Origin: Nitrospirae bacterium GWB2_47_37 | Lineage (GTDB): Bacteria > Nitrospirota > Thermodesulfovibrionia > Thermodesulfovibrionales > Dissulfurispiraceae | Direction of reading: 5' to 3' | Assembly: GCA_001803635.1 (NCBI GenBank) | Contig: MHDU01000038.1 | Span: forward strand, 18,762-82,761 | DNA length: 64,000 nt | Shown here: positions 25,237 through 33,926 of the stretch, in pieces | How the letters are laid out: each line of letters begins with the position of its first letter | How positions within the stretch are numbered: the stretch's first letter is position 1 | The notes under the pieces: model-generated | Told to the model about the DNA's origin: nothing | The model's input: only the letters and a program-made list of their open reading frames with translations | Databases searched by the model: none | Translations under genes and position numbers: made by a program

Positions 25237-26637
25237 TTATCTTTGCGCTCCGGTTCCTGATTGTTCGGTATATTTCAACTCCATTTGAAACTCTTTGCTG
25301 TTTATATCTATCCTGTCGGATAACATCTGAATACCCTTTGTATTTTTAAACGAGACAACTAAATTCTGATACGCCTGCTGCATCTCTAAGAGGTCTTTTG
25401 CCGGGGCGCTGCCCTTTATGCCTATGCGCGATGCGTTTCCTTCAGGAATGATATTTATGGAGCGGATATTTATGGATCTCATGCCCGGATAATTTAATGA
25501 CGATACGGCTATTAACGCCTTCTGCATGTCGGGCGAAGCGTTAACTGCATTTATAAAGTTTATTAGAGGCATGAACCTCTCCATCTCTTTTTTCTTGTTT
25601 TCATAGGCCGTGATTATAGGCTCCATGCCCTTTATCTCCGACCTGACGGCCTCTGCTTTTTTCTTTGAGGCGAATATCTCGGATGATTTTGCCTTCAGGT
25701 AAAATGCGCCTGCCGTCAGTATGATAAGTAGTGTGAAGAGCAGATATGAAATGACGGTCTTGTGGAGATAGAAATCCCTGTAATCCTTGGGGAGAAGGTT
25801 AAACGCCGGGAGTTCTTTAAGATGCCGTATCGCCGATATCGGGGCTAAAAATTCATCGAGAGGCTCTTCGCGCTTTCCGGATGTCGTAATATCGGACATG
25901 CTCCGCATGCATATCGCGGGCGCTGCCGGTTCCATGACGGCATCGTATATTGTGCAGGGTGTGCCTATGAGAATTACTTGAGAAGGACTTAACCTTAATG
26001 TCTGCCGGCAGTAATTTATCGTCATGTTTATACCCTGCACGTCAACGTCATGAATCCCTTTCTCAGGGGATTGCATCGTGCGTATGAAATGCGGCATCCC
26101 GTCTTTCATTAAAAACATAGTTTTGCCTGCGTCGGATTCGGCTACGCATAATAACGGCTCGGAGGTAATGCCGTAAGACGAATTGACCGACTTGGAAAGC
26201 GCAAACGGAGCAGGGAATATATGCCTAATCCTCTTGCCGTGCCTGCCGAACCTCTCGACAAGCCTGTTCAGGTCATCATTTGCGACGGCAAAGAAAAATG
26301 TTTCTTTGACTCTTCTGCCCTCATGCATGCGCTCTCCGAGAATTGAATGGAAGAACGTAAAATCCTTTAATTCGGAGAATCTTTTTTTAGCCTCCGCTTC
26401 CACGATGTTCTTGAAGTATTTTTCGTTTACGGGGGGCAAAAGCATTATATCCTGATAGAATATCTTGAAATCGCATACTACTATGAAGTCGCGGGACTTT
26501 TCTTTTTTGAGGAAGTCTTCGAATTCGTCGTTCGTGAGGGTGAGAGTCTTGCCGATTAGAAGATTACGACCTTTAAAAGAGGCGTATACTATTTTGACTG
26601 TTTCATTTTCAAAACTGACAGCTATTTGCCGTGCCAA
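25237..26637 (-). CDS. PilM-PilN fusion, MshI-like
   Basis: This 467-residue protein combines a cytoplasmic actin-like PilM/GspL-type domain (about residues 1-290) with a transmembrane helix (about 300-322, VISYLLFTLLIILTAGAFYL) and a PilN-like periplasmic part with a coiled coil (about 325-370). MshI in MSHA clusters has the same composition. I chose TTG 26637, because GGAGG (26644-26648) is 6 nt upstream and the product starts ARQIAVSFENETVKIVYASF. The open frame runs back to 26694 without such a signal. A TATAAT at 26674-26669 on this strand, just upstream, may be the -10 box of a promoter for the pilus operon. Confidence 0.75.
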   Translation of the reverse strand: MARQIAVSFENETVKIVYASFKGRNLLIGKTLTLTNDEFEDFLKKEKSRDFIVVCDFKIFYQDIMLLPPVNEKYFKNIVEAEAKKRFSELKDFTFFHSILGERMHEGRRVKETFFFAVANDDLNRLVERFGRHGKRIRHIFPAPFALSKSVNSSYGITSEPLLCVAESDAGKTMFLMKDGMPHFIRTMQSPEKGIHDVDVQGINMTINYCRQTLRLSPSQVILIGTPCTIYDAVMEPAAPAICMRSMSDITTSGKREEPLDEFLAPISAIRHLKELPAFNLLPKDYRDFYLHKTVISYLLFTLLIILTAGAFYLKAKSSEIFASKKKAEAVRSEIKGMEPIITAYENKKKEMERFMPLINFINAVNASPDMQKALIAVSSLNYPGMRSINIRSINIIPEGNASRIGIKGSAPAKDLLEMQQAYQNLVVSFKNTKGIQMLSDRIDINSKEFQMELKYTEQSGTGAQR

Positions 26638-26674
26638 ATACAACCTCCGACCCTCTACGATTGACGCTATTATA

Positions 26675-27121
26675 TCACGGCAAACGCCTGTCATGCATTC
26701 TGTGGTTTCTCCATAGAGGCTTGCAAGAAGAGTCTCTCAACATTATCGTTTTTCCGGTCGTTAAATCTTTTATCTGCCTGCCTATGATGTATAAGTTCCC
26801 GTCCCTGCCGAAATATTTTGAACCGGTAATTTCCATTAAGGAGTCCGTATTGAAAGTTATCGCCTCCCCGGACAAATACCGGTGCGGCGCTGTAACGACA
26901 GTGTAGGACTTACCGCTTGTTTTTACCCTTAAGATGACCGGGCCCCTCTTGACATGGATTATCTCTGTAACAGTCCCCTTAATAGTTATCTCGGTGTTTT
27001 CATCATAGCCCTCTTTTATATCGGACTCGGCGTAAGCAGACGAAAACGGAGAAAGCAATAAAAAAAATGCAAATATGACTGCTGTTCTTATTTTTAAATT
27101 ATCTGTCATTTCATCTCTCAA
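26675..27121 (-). CDS. Exported small protein with OB-fold-like domain, unknown function
   Basis: The 148-residue product has a clear signal peptide (hydrophobic about 12-27, cleavage likely after AYA) and a mature part of about 115 residues with beta-rich segments ITIKGTVTEIIHVKRGPVILRVKTSGKSYTVV and LMEITGSKYFGRDGNLYIIGRQI. This recalls the short OB-fold domains of exported DUF-type proteins. No catalytic motif is visible. The start may be Met5 (27109). It lies just upstream of the mshI-like gene on the same strand, with a possible promoter between, so a pilus link is only positional. Confidence 0.65.
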   Translation of the reverse strand: MRDEMTDNLKIRTAVIFAFFLLLSPFSSAYAESDIKEGYDENTEITIKGTVTEIIHVKRGPVILRVKTSGKSYTVVTAPHRYLSGEAITFNTDSLMEITGSKYFGRDGNLYIIGRQIKDLTTGKTIMLRDSSCKPLWRNHRMHDRRLP

Positions 27122-27130
27122 ATGTTTTTG

Positions 27131-27166
27131 GAGTAATGGAGTGATGGGAACAACACTCCATTACTC
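27131..27166. other. Perfect stem-loop between the Spy-like gene and the exported protein gene
   Basis: A 13-bp perfect inverted repeat (GAGTAATGGAGTG/CACTCCATTACTC, loop of 10) lies 12 bp past the stop of the CpxP/Spy-like gene. No T-run follows on either strand. It may act as a transcript-end stabiliser or weak terminator. Confidence 0.55.
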
Positions 27167-27177
27167 TACGGTTTTTA

Positions 27178-27570
27178 CTATATTCCCATTCTGCCCATTT
27201 TGGACATGCCCATGCCCATGCCTTTCCCGCCTTTGCAAAGGCCGGGACCGAAACCGGAAATGCCGGCTTCCGCTGCTTTTTTCTGGATCTCCGTTCTGAC
27301 GTCGACCATTTCCTTCTGCTTTGCCGCTATGGCGTTCCAGTCCGGTGTGGCTGCGGTTCTGAGGGTCATAATCTCAGTCTTGAGCTGGAGCATTTTCTGC
27401 TTGAGCGGAAGTATATCTTTCTGGAACTGCGTATGCTTCTGCGTCTGCTCCGGCGTAAGGTTAGCTCCCGTCATGCCCATGCCGTAACCGGGGCCGAAGG
27501 CCATTGCTGTTGCGGTTACAGAAACTACAAGAGCAACCGCCAATACTATGCCTATTGTCTTTTTCATCAT
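27178..27570 (-). CDS. Periplasmic CpxP/Spy/ZraP-like protein
   Basis: The product is about 130 residues, with a signal peptide (MMKKTIGIVLAVALVVSVTATAMA) and a helical mature part containing LTPEQTQKHTQFQKDILPLKQKMLQLKTEIMTL. The two LTPEQ-type helices are typical of the CpxP/Spy fold. The C-terminus is Gly/Met/Lys-rich (GKGMGMGMSKMG), a possible metal-binding tail as in ZraP-like proteins. These proteins act as ATP-independent periplasmic chaperones or metal buffers. ATG 27570 follows AGGAGGT at good distance. The longer open frame to 27732 is derived from the dispersed repeat and is rejected. Confidence 0.8.
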   Translation of the reverse strand: MMKKTIGIVLAVALVVSVTATAMAFGPGYGMGMTGANLTPEQTQKHTQFQKDILPLKQKMLQLKTEIMTLRTAATPDWNAIAAKQKEMVDVRTEIQKKAAEAGISGFGPGLCKGGKGMGMGMSKMGRMGI

Positions 27571-27649
27571 CTTCACCTCCTTTCCTCTATCCGGCTTTAT
27601 CGTTTGCTTTTTGTTTAAGCAATCGCCGTGCCGGCTAAGGAAAGGGATT

Positions 27650-27785
27650 ATTAATGGAAGACAAAATATTTCCGCTTCATTCTCGGAAGGCATCCGGCCT
27701 TCCTCCGAAGCTGCGCCGGCCCGCTTAAACATCCGTGTTACGCTTGGGCCGCCGAAGTCGCTCCAATACTTTGTCTTCCATTAAT
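27650..27785. repeat. Dispersed palindromic repeat, copy B
   Basis: The element has 16-bp perfect terminal inverted repeats (ATTAATGGAAGACAAA at 27650-27665, its reverse complement at 27770-27785). Its core 27684-27773 is the inverted counterpart of copy A at 9140-9230, with few mismatches. Compared with copy A it has different outer ends, so the shared core is the conserved unit. Confidence 0.85.
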
Positions 27786-27802
27786 ATCGTAAATAATATC
27801 AA

Positions 27803-27970
27803 CATATAGCACAGGTCTTCTTCAATGACTTTATCTGCGGAACTCTTTAACCACATACTCTTTTATCCGTCCTCCGCATCGGAGGAATCTATTTGATGAA
27901 GCGTATAGTATCTTTGCTCTGAACAAAAAACGACACTTATAAAGGCATAGAAGAAGACCTGCGCTATGTG
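27803..27970. repeat. MITE-like palindrome with 32-bp inverted arms
   Basis: The arms 27803-27834 and 27939-27970 are inverted copies matching at 28 of 32 positions (core CAGGTCTTCTTC). A small perfect hairpin TCCTCCG-cat-CGGAGGA lies in between. No ORF is present. The layout is that of a non-autonomous mobile element or a large palindromic repeat. Confidence 0.75.
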
Positions 27971-28013
27971 TCACTACATGCAATTTCTGCATCTGTAAGT
28001 GCAAAGTTTGCAT

Positions 28014-29348
28014 CTATGAAATTCCATATTCCTTTATTTTATACTGCAGCGACCTCAGCGATATCCCCAACATCCCAGCCGCATTTTTTCTGCTGCCCCC
28101 TGTTTTTATTAATGCGTTTTCGATAGCCGTTTTTTCTATGCTCTTTAAATCGGCGGCTGCACCGTGCCCTGAGGACATTTCATTCGGCGTTTCGAGATCG
28201 GGCAATATCAACTCCGTCCCCTTGCTTATAATTACGCTCCTCTCTATTACGTTTTCGAGTTCCCGTATGTTGCCCGGCCATGTATAAAACGTTAATTTAT
28301 CCATCTCATCGGCAGAAATTTGTTTCGGCTCTTTGCCGAGCCGCAGGGAGATGACCTTTACGATATGATTTGCAATATCGGGTATATGCTCTTTCCTGTC
28401 GCGCAGCGGGGGAATATTTATGGGGAACACATTCAGGCGATAATAAAGATCTTCCCTGAACTTCTTTTCTTCCACCAGAGACTTGAGGTTTTTGTTTGTC
28501 GCCGCAATCACCCTTGCGTTAGTTTTTATTGTATTTAACGAGCCGAGCCTTTCGAATGTCCTGTCCTGAAGGATTTTTAGGAATTTCGCCTGCAGCGCCG
28601 GGCTCATCTCCGATACCTCATCGAGGAATATGGTGCCGTCCCCTGCCAGTTCAAATCTCCCTTTTTTTTGGGACAGCGCCCCTGTGAAAGCGCCTTTTTC
28701 ATATCCGAACAACTCGGATTCGAGGAGGGTTTCCGGTATTGCGGCGCAGTTAATGTCCACGAACGGCCCGCTCCTGCCGCTTTTGTTGTGAATAATTTTG
28801 GCTATCAATGTTTTGCCTGTGCCTGTTTCGCCGTAGAGGATAACAGTCGCATCGGTGGGCGCTACATCGCTAATATCTTTGAGTATACCTTCCATCCCGG
28901 GAAAAACAATCTCTATAGGAGGAATATCGGAGAACATTTCCGACTTGAGCATCCTGTTTTCCGCTGTGAGTCTCTGCCTTTCATATATCTTAGAAACGGC
29001 AATACGCAATTGATCGGGGTCTTTGAGCGGCTTTGTGATATAATCGGCGGCTCCCTTTTTCATCGCCTCGACGGCGGTTTCCACCGTAGCAAAGGCGGTG
29101 ACCATAAGGAAATCCATATCCTCATTCTTTTTCTTAAGCTCGTCCATGAACCTGATGCCGTCCATTTTAGGCATCTTAAGGTCGGTTATTATTAAGTTAG
29201 GCGAGAACGAATCGACGGCCTTCAGCGCTTCTTCGGCGTCCGTAAAGCCTTTTACAACGTAGCCGGAGTCCTCAAGTATTTTGGTCATGAGGAGCAGGAA
29301 CGACTTCTCGTCGTCAACTATCACTATTCTGAAATTTTCACGCTGCAT
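28014..29348 (-). CDS. NtrC-family sigma54-dependent response regulator
   Basis: The 444-residue regulator has a receiver domain with phosphoacceptor Asp56 (LIITDLKMP) and switch residues Thr and Lys. The AAA+ domain has Walker A GETGTGKT, the sigma54-contacting GAFTGA loop, and Walker B GTIFLDEVSEM. A C-terminal Fis-type helix-turn-helix follows (ENALIKTGGSRKNAAGMLGISLRSLQYKIKEYG). It should activate sigma54 promoters in response to its kinase. It is the last gene of a minus-strand cluster and lies 8 bp from the histidine kinase gene, its probable partner. I found no convincing sigma54 promoter in the window's intergenic DNA, so its targets are probably elsewhere. Confidence 0.92.
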   Translation of the reverse strand: MQRENFRIVIVDDEKSFLLLMTKILEDSGYVVKGFTDAEEALKAVDSFSPNLIITDLKMPKMDGIRFMDELKKKNEDMDFLMVTAFATVETAVEAMKKGAADYITKPLKDPDQLRIAVSKIYERQRLTAENRMLKSEMFSDIPPIEIVFPGMEGILKDISDVAPTDATVILYGETGTGKTLIAKIIHNKSGRSGPFVDINCAAIPETLLESELFGYEKGAFTGALSQKKGRFELAGDGTIFLDEVSEMSPALQAKFLKILQDRTFERLGSLNTIKTNARVIAATNKNLKSLVEEKKFREDLYYRLNVFPINIPPLRDRKEHIPDIANHIVKVISLRLGKEPKQISADEMDKLTFYTWPGNIRELENVIERSVIISKGTELILPDLETPNEMSSGHGAAADLKSIEKTAIENALIKTGGSRKNAAGMLGISLRSLQYKIKEYGIS

Positions 29349-29356
29349 AATGTTTA

Positions 29357-30622
29357 TTATATAGGATTTCGCGGCAGTTCTATCTTTAAAAGCGTTCCTT
29401 TTTGCGGTTCGCTCTCGATTTCTATCTTACCTCCGAGGGCCTTCAGCAGTTTGTCCACGATAGCAAGACCGAGTCCAGTGCCTTTTGTCTTTGTGGTAAA
29501 AAAAGGCTTAAACGCCAGTTGTATTGTTTCTCTGTCCATTCCGCAGCCGTTGTCTTTTACCGTGACATTTATTTTGTCGCCGGAGGATTCTGCCTTTATC
29601 TCTATGACCCCGTCGGTATTCAGCGACGCGGAGGAATTATCGATAAGATTCATCAGCACCTGCTTCAACTTGTCCCGGTCTGATTTTACTCTGAGGCCTG
29701 AAGGCGCGGAAACTTTTATGTCGATGCCTTCGGCATTTCCGCGCGGCCGGGCGGTTTCAATAATTTCATTCAAAAGGTCGTCCATGTCGAATTCTTCCCG
29801 CTTTATTTCCACGGGCTTCGCATACGTCAGGAGATCGTCGGTTAATGCCTCCAGCCTATTCGATTCCGAAACTATGATGTTAAGGTATTCGTTTGCGACC
29901 CTTGCCTCTTGCCCCTCAATAATATACTGCGCGAATCCCTTAATGCTGCCCAAAGGGTTTCTTATCTCATGCGCCAGCACCGACGCCATTTCTCCTATTA
30001 CGGCAAGCCGTTCCCTCTCCGCCATTTTTGTTTTTAATTCCTCGGCATGGCGCGATGCCCTTATGAAGAAATAACCGATGACCCATAGAATGCCTATTAC
30101 AACAGCCATGCCTAAGGCCTGCAGCCGCGCCTGTCTTGTAATGCCTTCAACCGGATACGTGCGAAGCGCGAGCCTGAGTATATTTTCGGTGTTTTTTATA
30201 TGTACGGGGAAATCGAGTATAAAAACCCTCTCGTCCGTCCCGAGCACAGTGTAGTCATGAAGCGGCCTGCCGGTTTCGGCCACAGTCTTGATTGATTTGT
30301 CCTGAACGATTCTCCCTATGAGGTTTTTGTTTGAATGAAGGAGTGTTTTGCCTTTCCTGTCATAAAGGGCGATAAAAGCCATGCCTTCCCACTTGCCTTC
30401 GGTAATGATGTCCTTGAATATGTTTTCTTCGGCTGGCAGTCCTTTTGACAGTAATGCCTCGAGGCTCACGGCTATGCCGAGGGACTGAAGCTCTATGGAA
30501 TCTTCGGCAGCCTTAATGGAATTTTTATAGGTAAGGGCCGCGCTTATTGCGGTTATAACGGTTGCGAGTGCGAGGACGGCAATGATATAAAACCGGCTTC
30601 CATTTGGGTGTTTGTCGTGCAT
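29357..30622 (-). CDS. Membrane sensor histidine kinase, ZraS/AtoS-like
   Basis: The 421-residue kinase has an N-terminal transmembrane helix (about 11-31), a periplasmic sensing region (about 32-170), a second transmembrane helix (about 170-187), a HisKA domain with His218 in LAHEIRNPLGS, and a HATPase_c domain with N, G1 (DNGCGM) and G2 (GTGLGLAI) boxes. The arrangement is like ZraS and AtoS, which pair with NtrC-type regulators. The signal is unknown. It lies between the hybrid kinase (17 bp upstream) and the regulator (8 bp downstream). Confidence 0.9.
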   Translation of the reverse strand: MHDKHPNGSRFYIIAVLALATVITAISAALTYKNSIKAAEDSIELQSLGIAVSLEALLSKGLPAEENIFKDIITEGKWEGMAFIALYDRKGKTLLHSNKNLIGRIVQDKSIKTVAETGRPLHDYTVLGTDERVFILDFPVHIKNTENILRLALRTYPVEGITRQARLQALGMAVVIGILWVIGYFFIRASRHAEELKTKMAERERLAVIGEMASVLAHEIRNPLGSIKGFAQYIIEGQEARVANEYLNIIVSESNRLEALTDDLLTYAKPVEIKREEFDMDDLLNEIIETARPRGNAEGIDIKVSAPSGLRVKSDRDKLKQVLMNLIDNSSASLNTDGVIEIKAESSGDKINVTVKDNGCGMDRETIQLAFKPFFTTKTKGTGLGLAIVDKLLKALGGKIEIESEPQKGTLLKIELPRNPI

Positions 30623-30639
30623 TTAATATTATACTTTAG

Positions 30640-32520
30640 TCAGCCGTTCAGGATGCGTCTTATGTTTGTCAGCATGTTCTGCAGATCGAGGGGTTTTGCC
30701 ATGAATTCCTGCCCCTCTTCGTAAACCCCCTTGGAAACGAGTATGTCGCCGGCATAGCCGCTTATAAAAAGGACTTTTATGCCGGGTTTCATATCCCTTA
30801 TGGAGTCATAGACCTCTTTGCCGTTTTTCTTGGGCATAATAACGTCAAGAACGGCCATGTCGATACGTTCTTTATGCTCCTTATATTTTTCGATCGCATC
30901 GGCGCCGTCAACAGCCGGTATTACGGTATATCCGTATTTTTCGAGGGTGTCTTTAAGAAGGGAACGTACGGAGTTTTCGTCTTCGGCTATCAGTATCGTT
31001 TCGCTGCCTCTGATGTCTACTATGGGTTCCTGTATATCCGCTTTATGCCCGACTTTATTTTCTCCGGATGCCGGCAGGTATACTTTGAAGGTAGTGCCCA
31101 TGTTTTTTTCGCTGTAAATGTTGATAAACCCATCGTGCTGCTTTATTATGCCGTATACCATAGACAGGCCGAGACCTGTCCCCTTGCCTTTTTCCTTGGT
31201 CGTATAGAATGGTTCGAATATATGCGCCATGTCTTTCTTGTCTATGCCTGTCCCTGTATCGCTTATGGAAAGTATCATATAATTTCCGGGGTTTGCGCCG
31301 TATTTATCCGTATAGTCCACGGAAAGAGCTGAAGGCGCGGTTTCTATGGAGAGTATTCCTCCCGCCGGCATGGCGTCCCTAGCATTGGCGACGAGGTTCA
31401 TTATTACCTGCTCTATCTGGTGGGAATCTACGAATACCGGGAATTCCGCATTCGAATATTTGAGCCTGAATTCGATATCTTCTCCTATAAGGCGTTTTAG
31501 CAGGCCGGATATGTTCTTGATTATCTCATTCAGGTTGAGCGTTCCGGGCTTTATGATCTGTTTACGGCTGAAAGCCAGAAGGTTTGAGGTAAGGTTCTGC
31601 GCCTTCTCGGAGGCATCGAGGACCTGTTTGATATAGTTTTGCGCCTCTTTATCGCCGTCATTCAGTTTATGCTTCAGCAAGGAAGAATAGCCCATTATAG
31701 CCGTTAAAAGGTTGTTGAAGTCATGCGCCACTCCTCCGGCCATAATGCCGAGGGATTCCATTTTCTGCGCTTGAATCAACTGCCCTTCAAGATTTTTTCT
31801 GTCGGAGATGTCCCTGTTGCTCACCCTTCGCCCTACGAATTTATCCTCGGCATAAATAGGACCGCATATATGGGATATCCATTTGACGTCCCCGTTTTTT
31901 GCGACGATGCGGAATTGTATCTCCTCATGCTTGAGCATCATGAAGTCGTCCATATGATTTTCGAATACGTGTTTATCATCGGGATGAACGATGTCCCATA
32001 AAAGCGCGGGGTTGCGCGTAAACTCTTCCTGCGTATAGCCTGTAATATGTCCGCACGAAGGGGCGATAAAAATAATTTCCCTGTCTTCGGTTATCCAGTA
32101 TTCCCAGTCGTAGGCGAATTCCGAAAGGGTCCTGAACTTCCATTCGCTTTCGGTGATTTTCCTCTGATGCTCCCCGATGTTTTTAGAGAACGTTAAAATA
32201 GCCCCCATGCCGACGAACCACAGGATAAGATGCGTAAAAACTATCTTTGTGATCTTCGTTTTTATTCTTTCGCCGTAATGATATGTCTTCTGGACCGCAA
32301 TTATTGCGCCTTTGCCGGTTTCGCTGACCGTGTGCTTCAGATTGTATTCGTGCTGATCATATGCGTCATGAGAGGCTTCGTATATATTCCATACGGCTGA
32401 GGCGGCTATAAGGATTGTCCATGTAATGAGCAGGCATATGGCATGACCCTTGGTATATCCCTCGGCGACGCGCTTGAAGTCTATGACCTTCTTTGCCGTA
32501 TTACGAATAACGCTGCTCAT
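30640..32520 (-). CDS. Hybrid histidine kinase with PAS and receiver domains
   Basis: The 626-residue protein has two transmembrane helices (about 27-46 and 93-112) with only a short periplasmic loop, a PAS domain (about 125-240), HisKA with His266 (GGVAHDFNNLLTAI), HATPase_c (DTGTGI, GKGTGLGLSMVYGI) and a C-terminal receiver domain (about 500-620) with Asp in VLDVIMPKK. There is no separate Hpt domain or output domain. Its ATG overlaps the fumC stop (ATGA), so it is co-translated with the malic enzyme-fumarase pair. It may sense redox or membrane state through the PAS domain; this is inference. Confidence 0.9.
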   Translation of the reverse strand: MSSVIRNTAKKVIDFKRVAEGYTKGHAICLLITWTILIAASAVWNIYEASHDAYDQHEYNLKHTVSETGKGAIIAVQKTYHYGERIKTKITKIVFTHLILWFVGMGAILTFSKNIGEHQRKITESEWKFRTLSEFAYDWEYWITEDREIIFIAPSCGHITGYTQEEFTRNPALLWDIVHPDDKHVFENHMDDFMMLKHEEIQFRIVAKNGDVKWISHICGPIYAEDKFVGRRVSNRDISDRKNLEGQLIQAQKMESLGIMAGGVAHDFNNLLTAIMGYSSLLKHKLNDGDKEAQNYIKQVLDASEKAQNLTSNLLAFSRKQIIKPGTLNLNEIIKNISGLLKRLIGEDIEFRLKYSNAEFPVFVDSHQIEQVIMNLVANARDAMPAGGILSIETAPSALSVDYTDKYGANPGNYMILSISDTGTGIDKKDMAHIFEPFYTTKEKGKGTGLGLSMVYGIIKQHDGFINIYSEKNMGTTFKVYLPASGENKVGHKADIQEPIVDIRGSETILIAEDENSVRSLLKDTLEKYGYTVIPAVDGADAIEKYKEHKERIDMAVLDVIMPKKNGKEVYDSIRDMKPGIKVLFISGYAGDILVSKGVYEEGQEFMAKPLDLQNMLTNIRRILNG

Positions 32521-33926
32521 CCCGTTTTTTTCTCTCCCTGAATGCCGCCGGAGGTCATGCGTTTCGGGTCTAAAAGGCGTTCAATATCTTCTTTAGGTAT
32601 GTCCGTCATCTCAACAGCAACTTCCTTTATTGTCCGTTTTTCCGCGTAAGCCTTTTTCGCGATCTGCGCGGCCTTATCGTATCCTACCAGACCGCTCAAT
32701 GTTGTAACAAGGATAGGGTTCTGTTCGAGAAGTCCGGAGATCCTTTCATTATTCACGGAAAAGCCGGATATCGCCTTATCCGCAAGCGACCGGGCCGAAT
32801 TTGCCGTGAGCATGATTGATTGAAGAAGGTTGTGGGCGATAAGCGGGAGCATGGTATTTAATTCGAAGTTTCCGGAGCTGTTGCCGATTATAATCGCAAC
32901 GTCATTTGCTATGGTTTGACGGCACGCCATAATTACCGCTTCGCACACAACGGGGTTTATCTTTCCGGGCATAATGCTCGAACCCGGCTGCAAGGAAGGC
33001 AGAGATATTTCGCCGAGTCCCGCGACCGGGCCGCTGTTCATTAAGCGCAGGTCATCGGCAATTTTTATCATGGATGAAGCAATTGTTTTCAGGTGCCCGC
33101 TGAGTTCAGCAGCGGTGTCCATGGAAGCCTGTGCCGCAAAATGGTTGTCCGCTTCTACAAAAGGCAAACCCGTATATGATGCTAATTTTGCCGCCGTGCG
33201 CCTCCCGAATTCCGGATGCGTATTGATCCCGGTTCCCACGGCAGTGCCGCCGCCGGCAAGTTTCGCAAGGCGCGGCAGGCATGATTCGATCCTTTCCATT
33301 CCCTGTTGAACCTGATACGCCCATCCGCCTATCTCTTGCCCTAATGTTACAGGCACGGCGTCCATCAGGTGCGTGCGGCCTGTTTTTACAACATCCTTAA
33401 ATTCAGTCTCGCGGTTTTTCAGGCCGGCGTGCAAGTGTTTCAAAGACGGCAGGAGCGTATCATTTACCTGCATATATGCGCTTACGTGTATTGCCGAAGG
33501 GATAACATCATTAGAAGATTGTCCCATATTCACATGGTCGTTGGGATGGACGAGATTTGAGCCTGATTCGCCCCCTAATATCTGCGCCGCCCTGTTGGCG
33601 ATGACTTCGTTAGCATTCATGTTTGTGGAAGTTCCCGATCCCGTCTGGAAAATATCCAACGGGAAATGGTCGTCCCATTTGCCGCCGGCCGTTTCATCCG
33701 AAGCTGTTTTAATCGCCTTTGCCGTTTTTGAATCGAGAACGCCCAACTCTGCATTTACTTCAGCGGCAGCGGCTTTTATCAGGCCGAGCGCCTTGATAAA
33801 AGCCCTCGGAAACCTAATTCCGCTTATCTTGAAATTTTCGATTGCCCGCTGCGTCTGCGCCCCGTACAGCGCGTCTGAAGGCACTTTCACCTCTCCCATC
33901 GAATCTTTCTCGATGCGGTAATCCAT
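32517..33926 (-). CDS. fumC: Class II fumarate hydratase
   Basis: Class II fumarase reversibly hydrates fumarate to malate without iron. The 469-residue protein shows the family signature GSSIMPGKINP, plus FQTGSGTSTNMNANEV, TGRTHLMDAVP and LVHPNDHVNMGQSSND. The catalytic Ser lies in the GSS of the first motif and the catalytic His in GRTH. The start at 33926 gives MDYRIEKDSMGEVKVP; the open frame runs further upstream, but the start overlaps the malic enzyme stop (TGATG), showing coupling. Its product and substrate are handled by the neighbouring malic enzyme and succinate dehydrogenase. Confidence 0.96.
   Translation of the reverse strand: MDYRIEKDSMGEVKVPSDALYGAQTQRAIENFKISGIRFPRAFIKALGLIKAAAAEVNAELGVLDSKTAKAIKTASDETAGGKWDDHFPLDIFQTGSGTSTNMNANEVIANRAAQILGGESGSNLVHPNDHVNMGQSSNDVIPSAIHVSAYMQVNDTLLPSLKHLHAGLKNRETEFKDVVKTGRTHLMDAVPVTLGQEIGGWAYQVQQGMERIESCLPRLAKLAGGGTAVGTGINTHPEFGRRTAAKLASYTGLPFVEADNHFAAQASMDTAAELSGHLKTIASSMIKIADDLRLMNSGPVAGLGEISLPSLQPGSSIMPGKINPVVCEAVIMACRQTIANDVAIIIGNSSGNFELNTMLPLIAHNLLQSIMLTANSARSLADKAISGFSVNNERISGLLEQNPILVTTLSGLVGYDKAAQIAKKAYAEKRTIKEVAVEMTDIPKEDIERLLDPKRMTSGGIQGEKKTG

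Larger units (their letters stand above)
27571..28013. other. Gene-free repeat island
   Basis: This 443-bp region between the NtrC-type regulator and the Spy-like gene contains no credible ORF. It is almost filled by two neighbouring palindromic elements (27650-27785 and 27803-27970) separated by 17 bp. The remainder is the leader of the Spy-like gene and a short stretch past the regulator stop. Confidence 0.8.

Noticed and set aside
27571..27732. N-terminal extension of the Spy-like protein
   Set aside because: It precedes a perfect signal peptide with its own AGGAGGT site and runs through repeat copy B.
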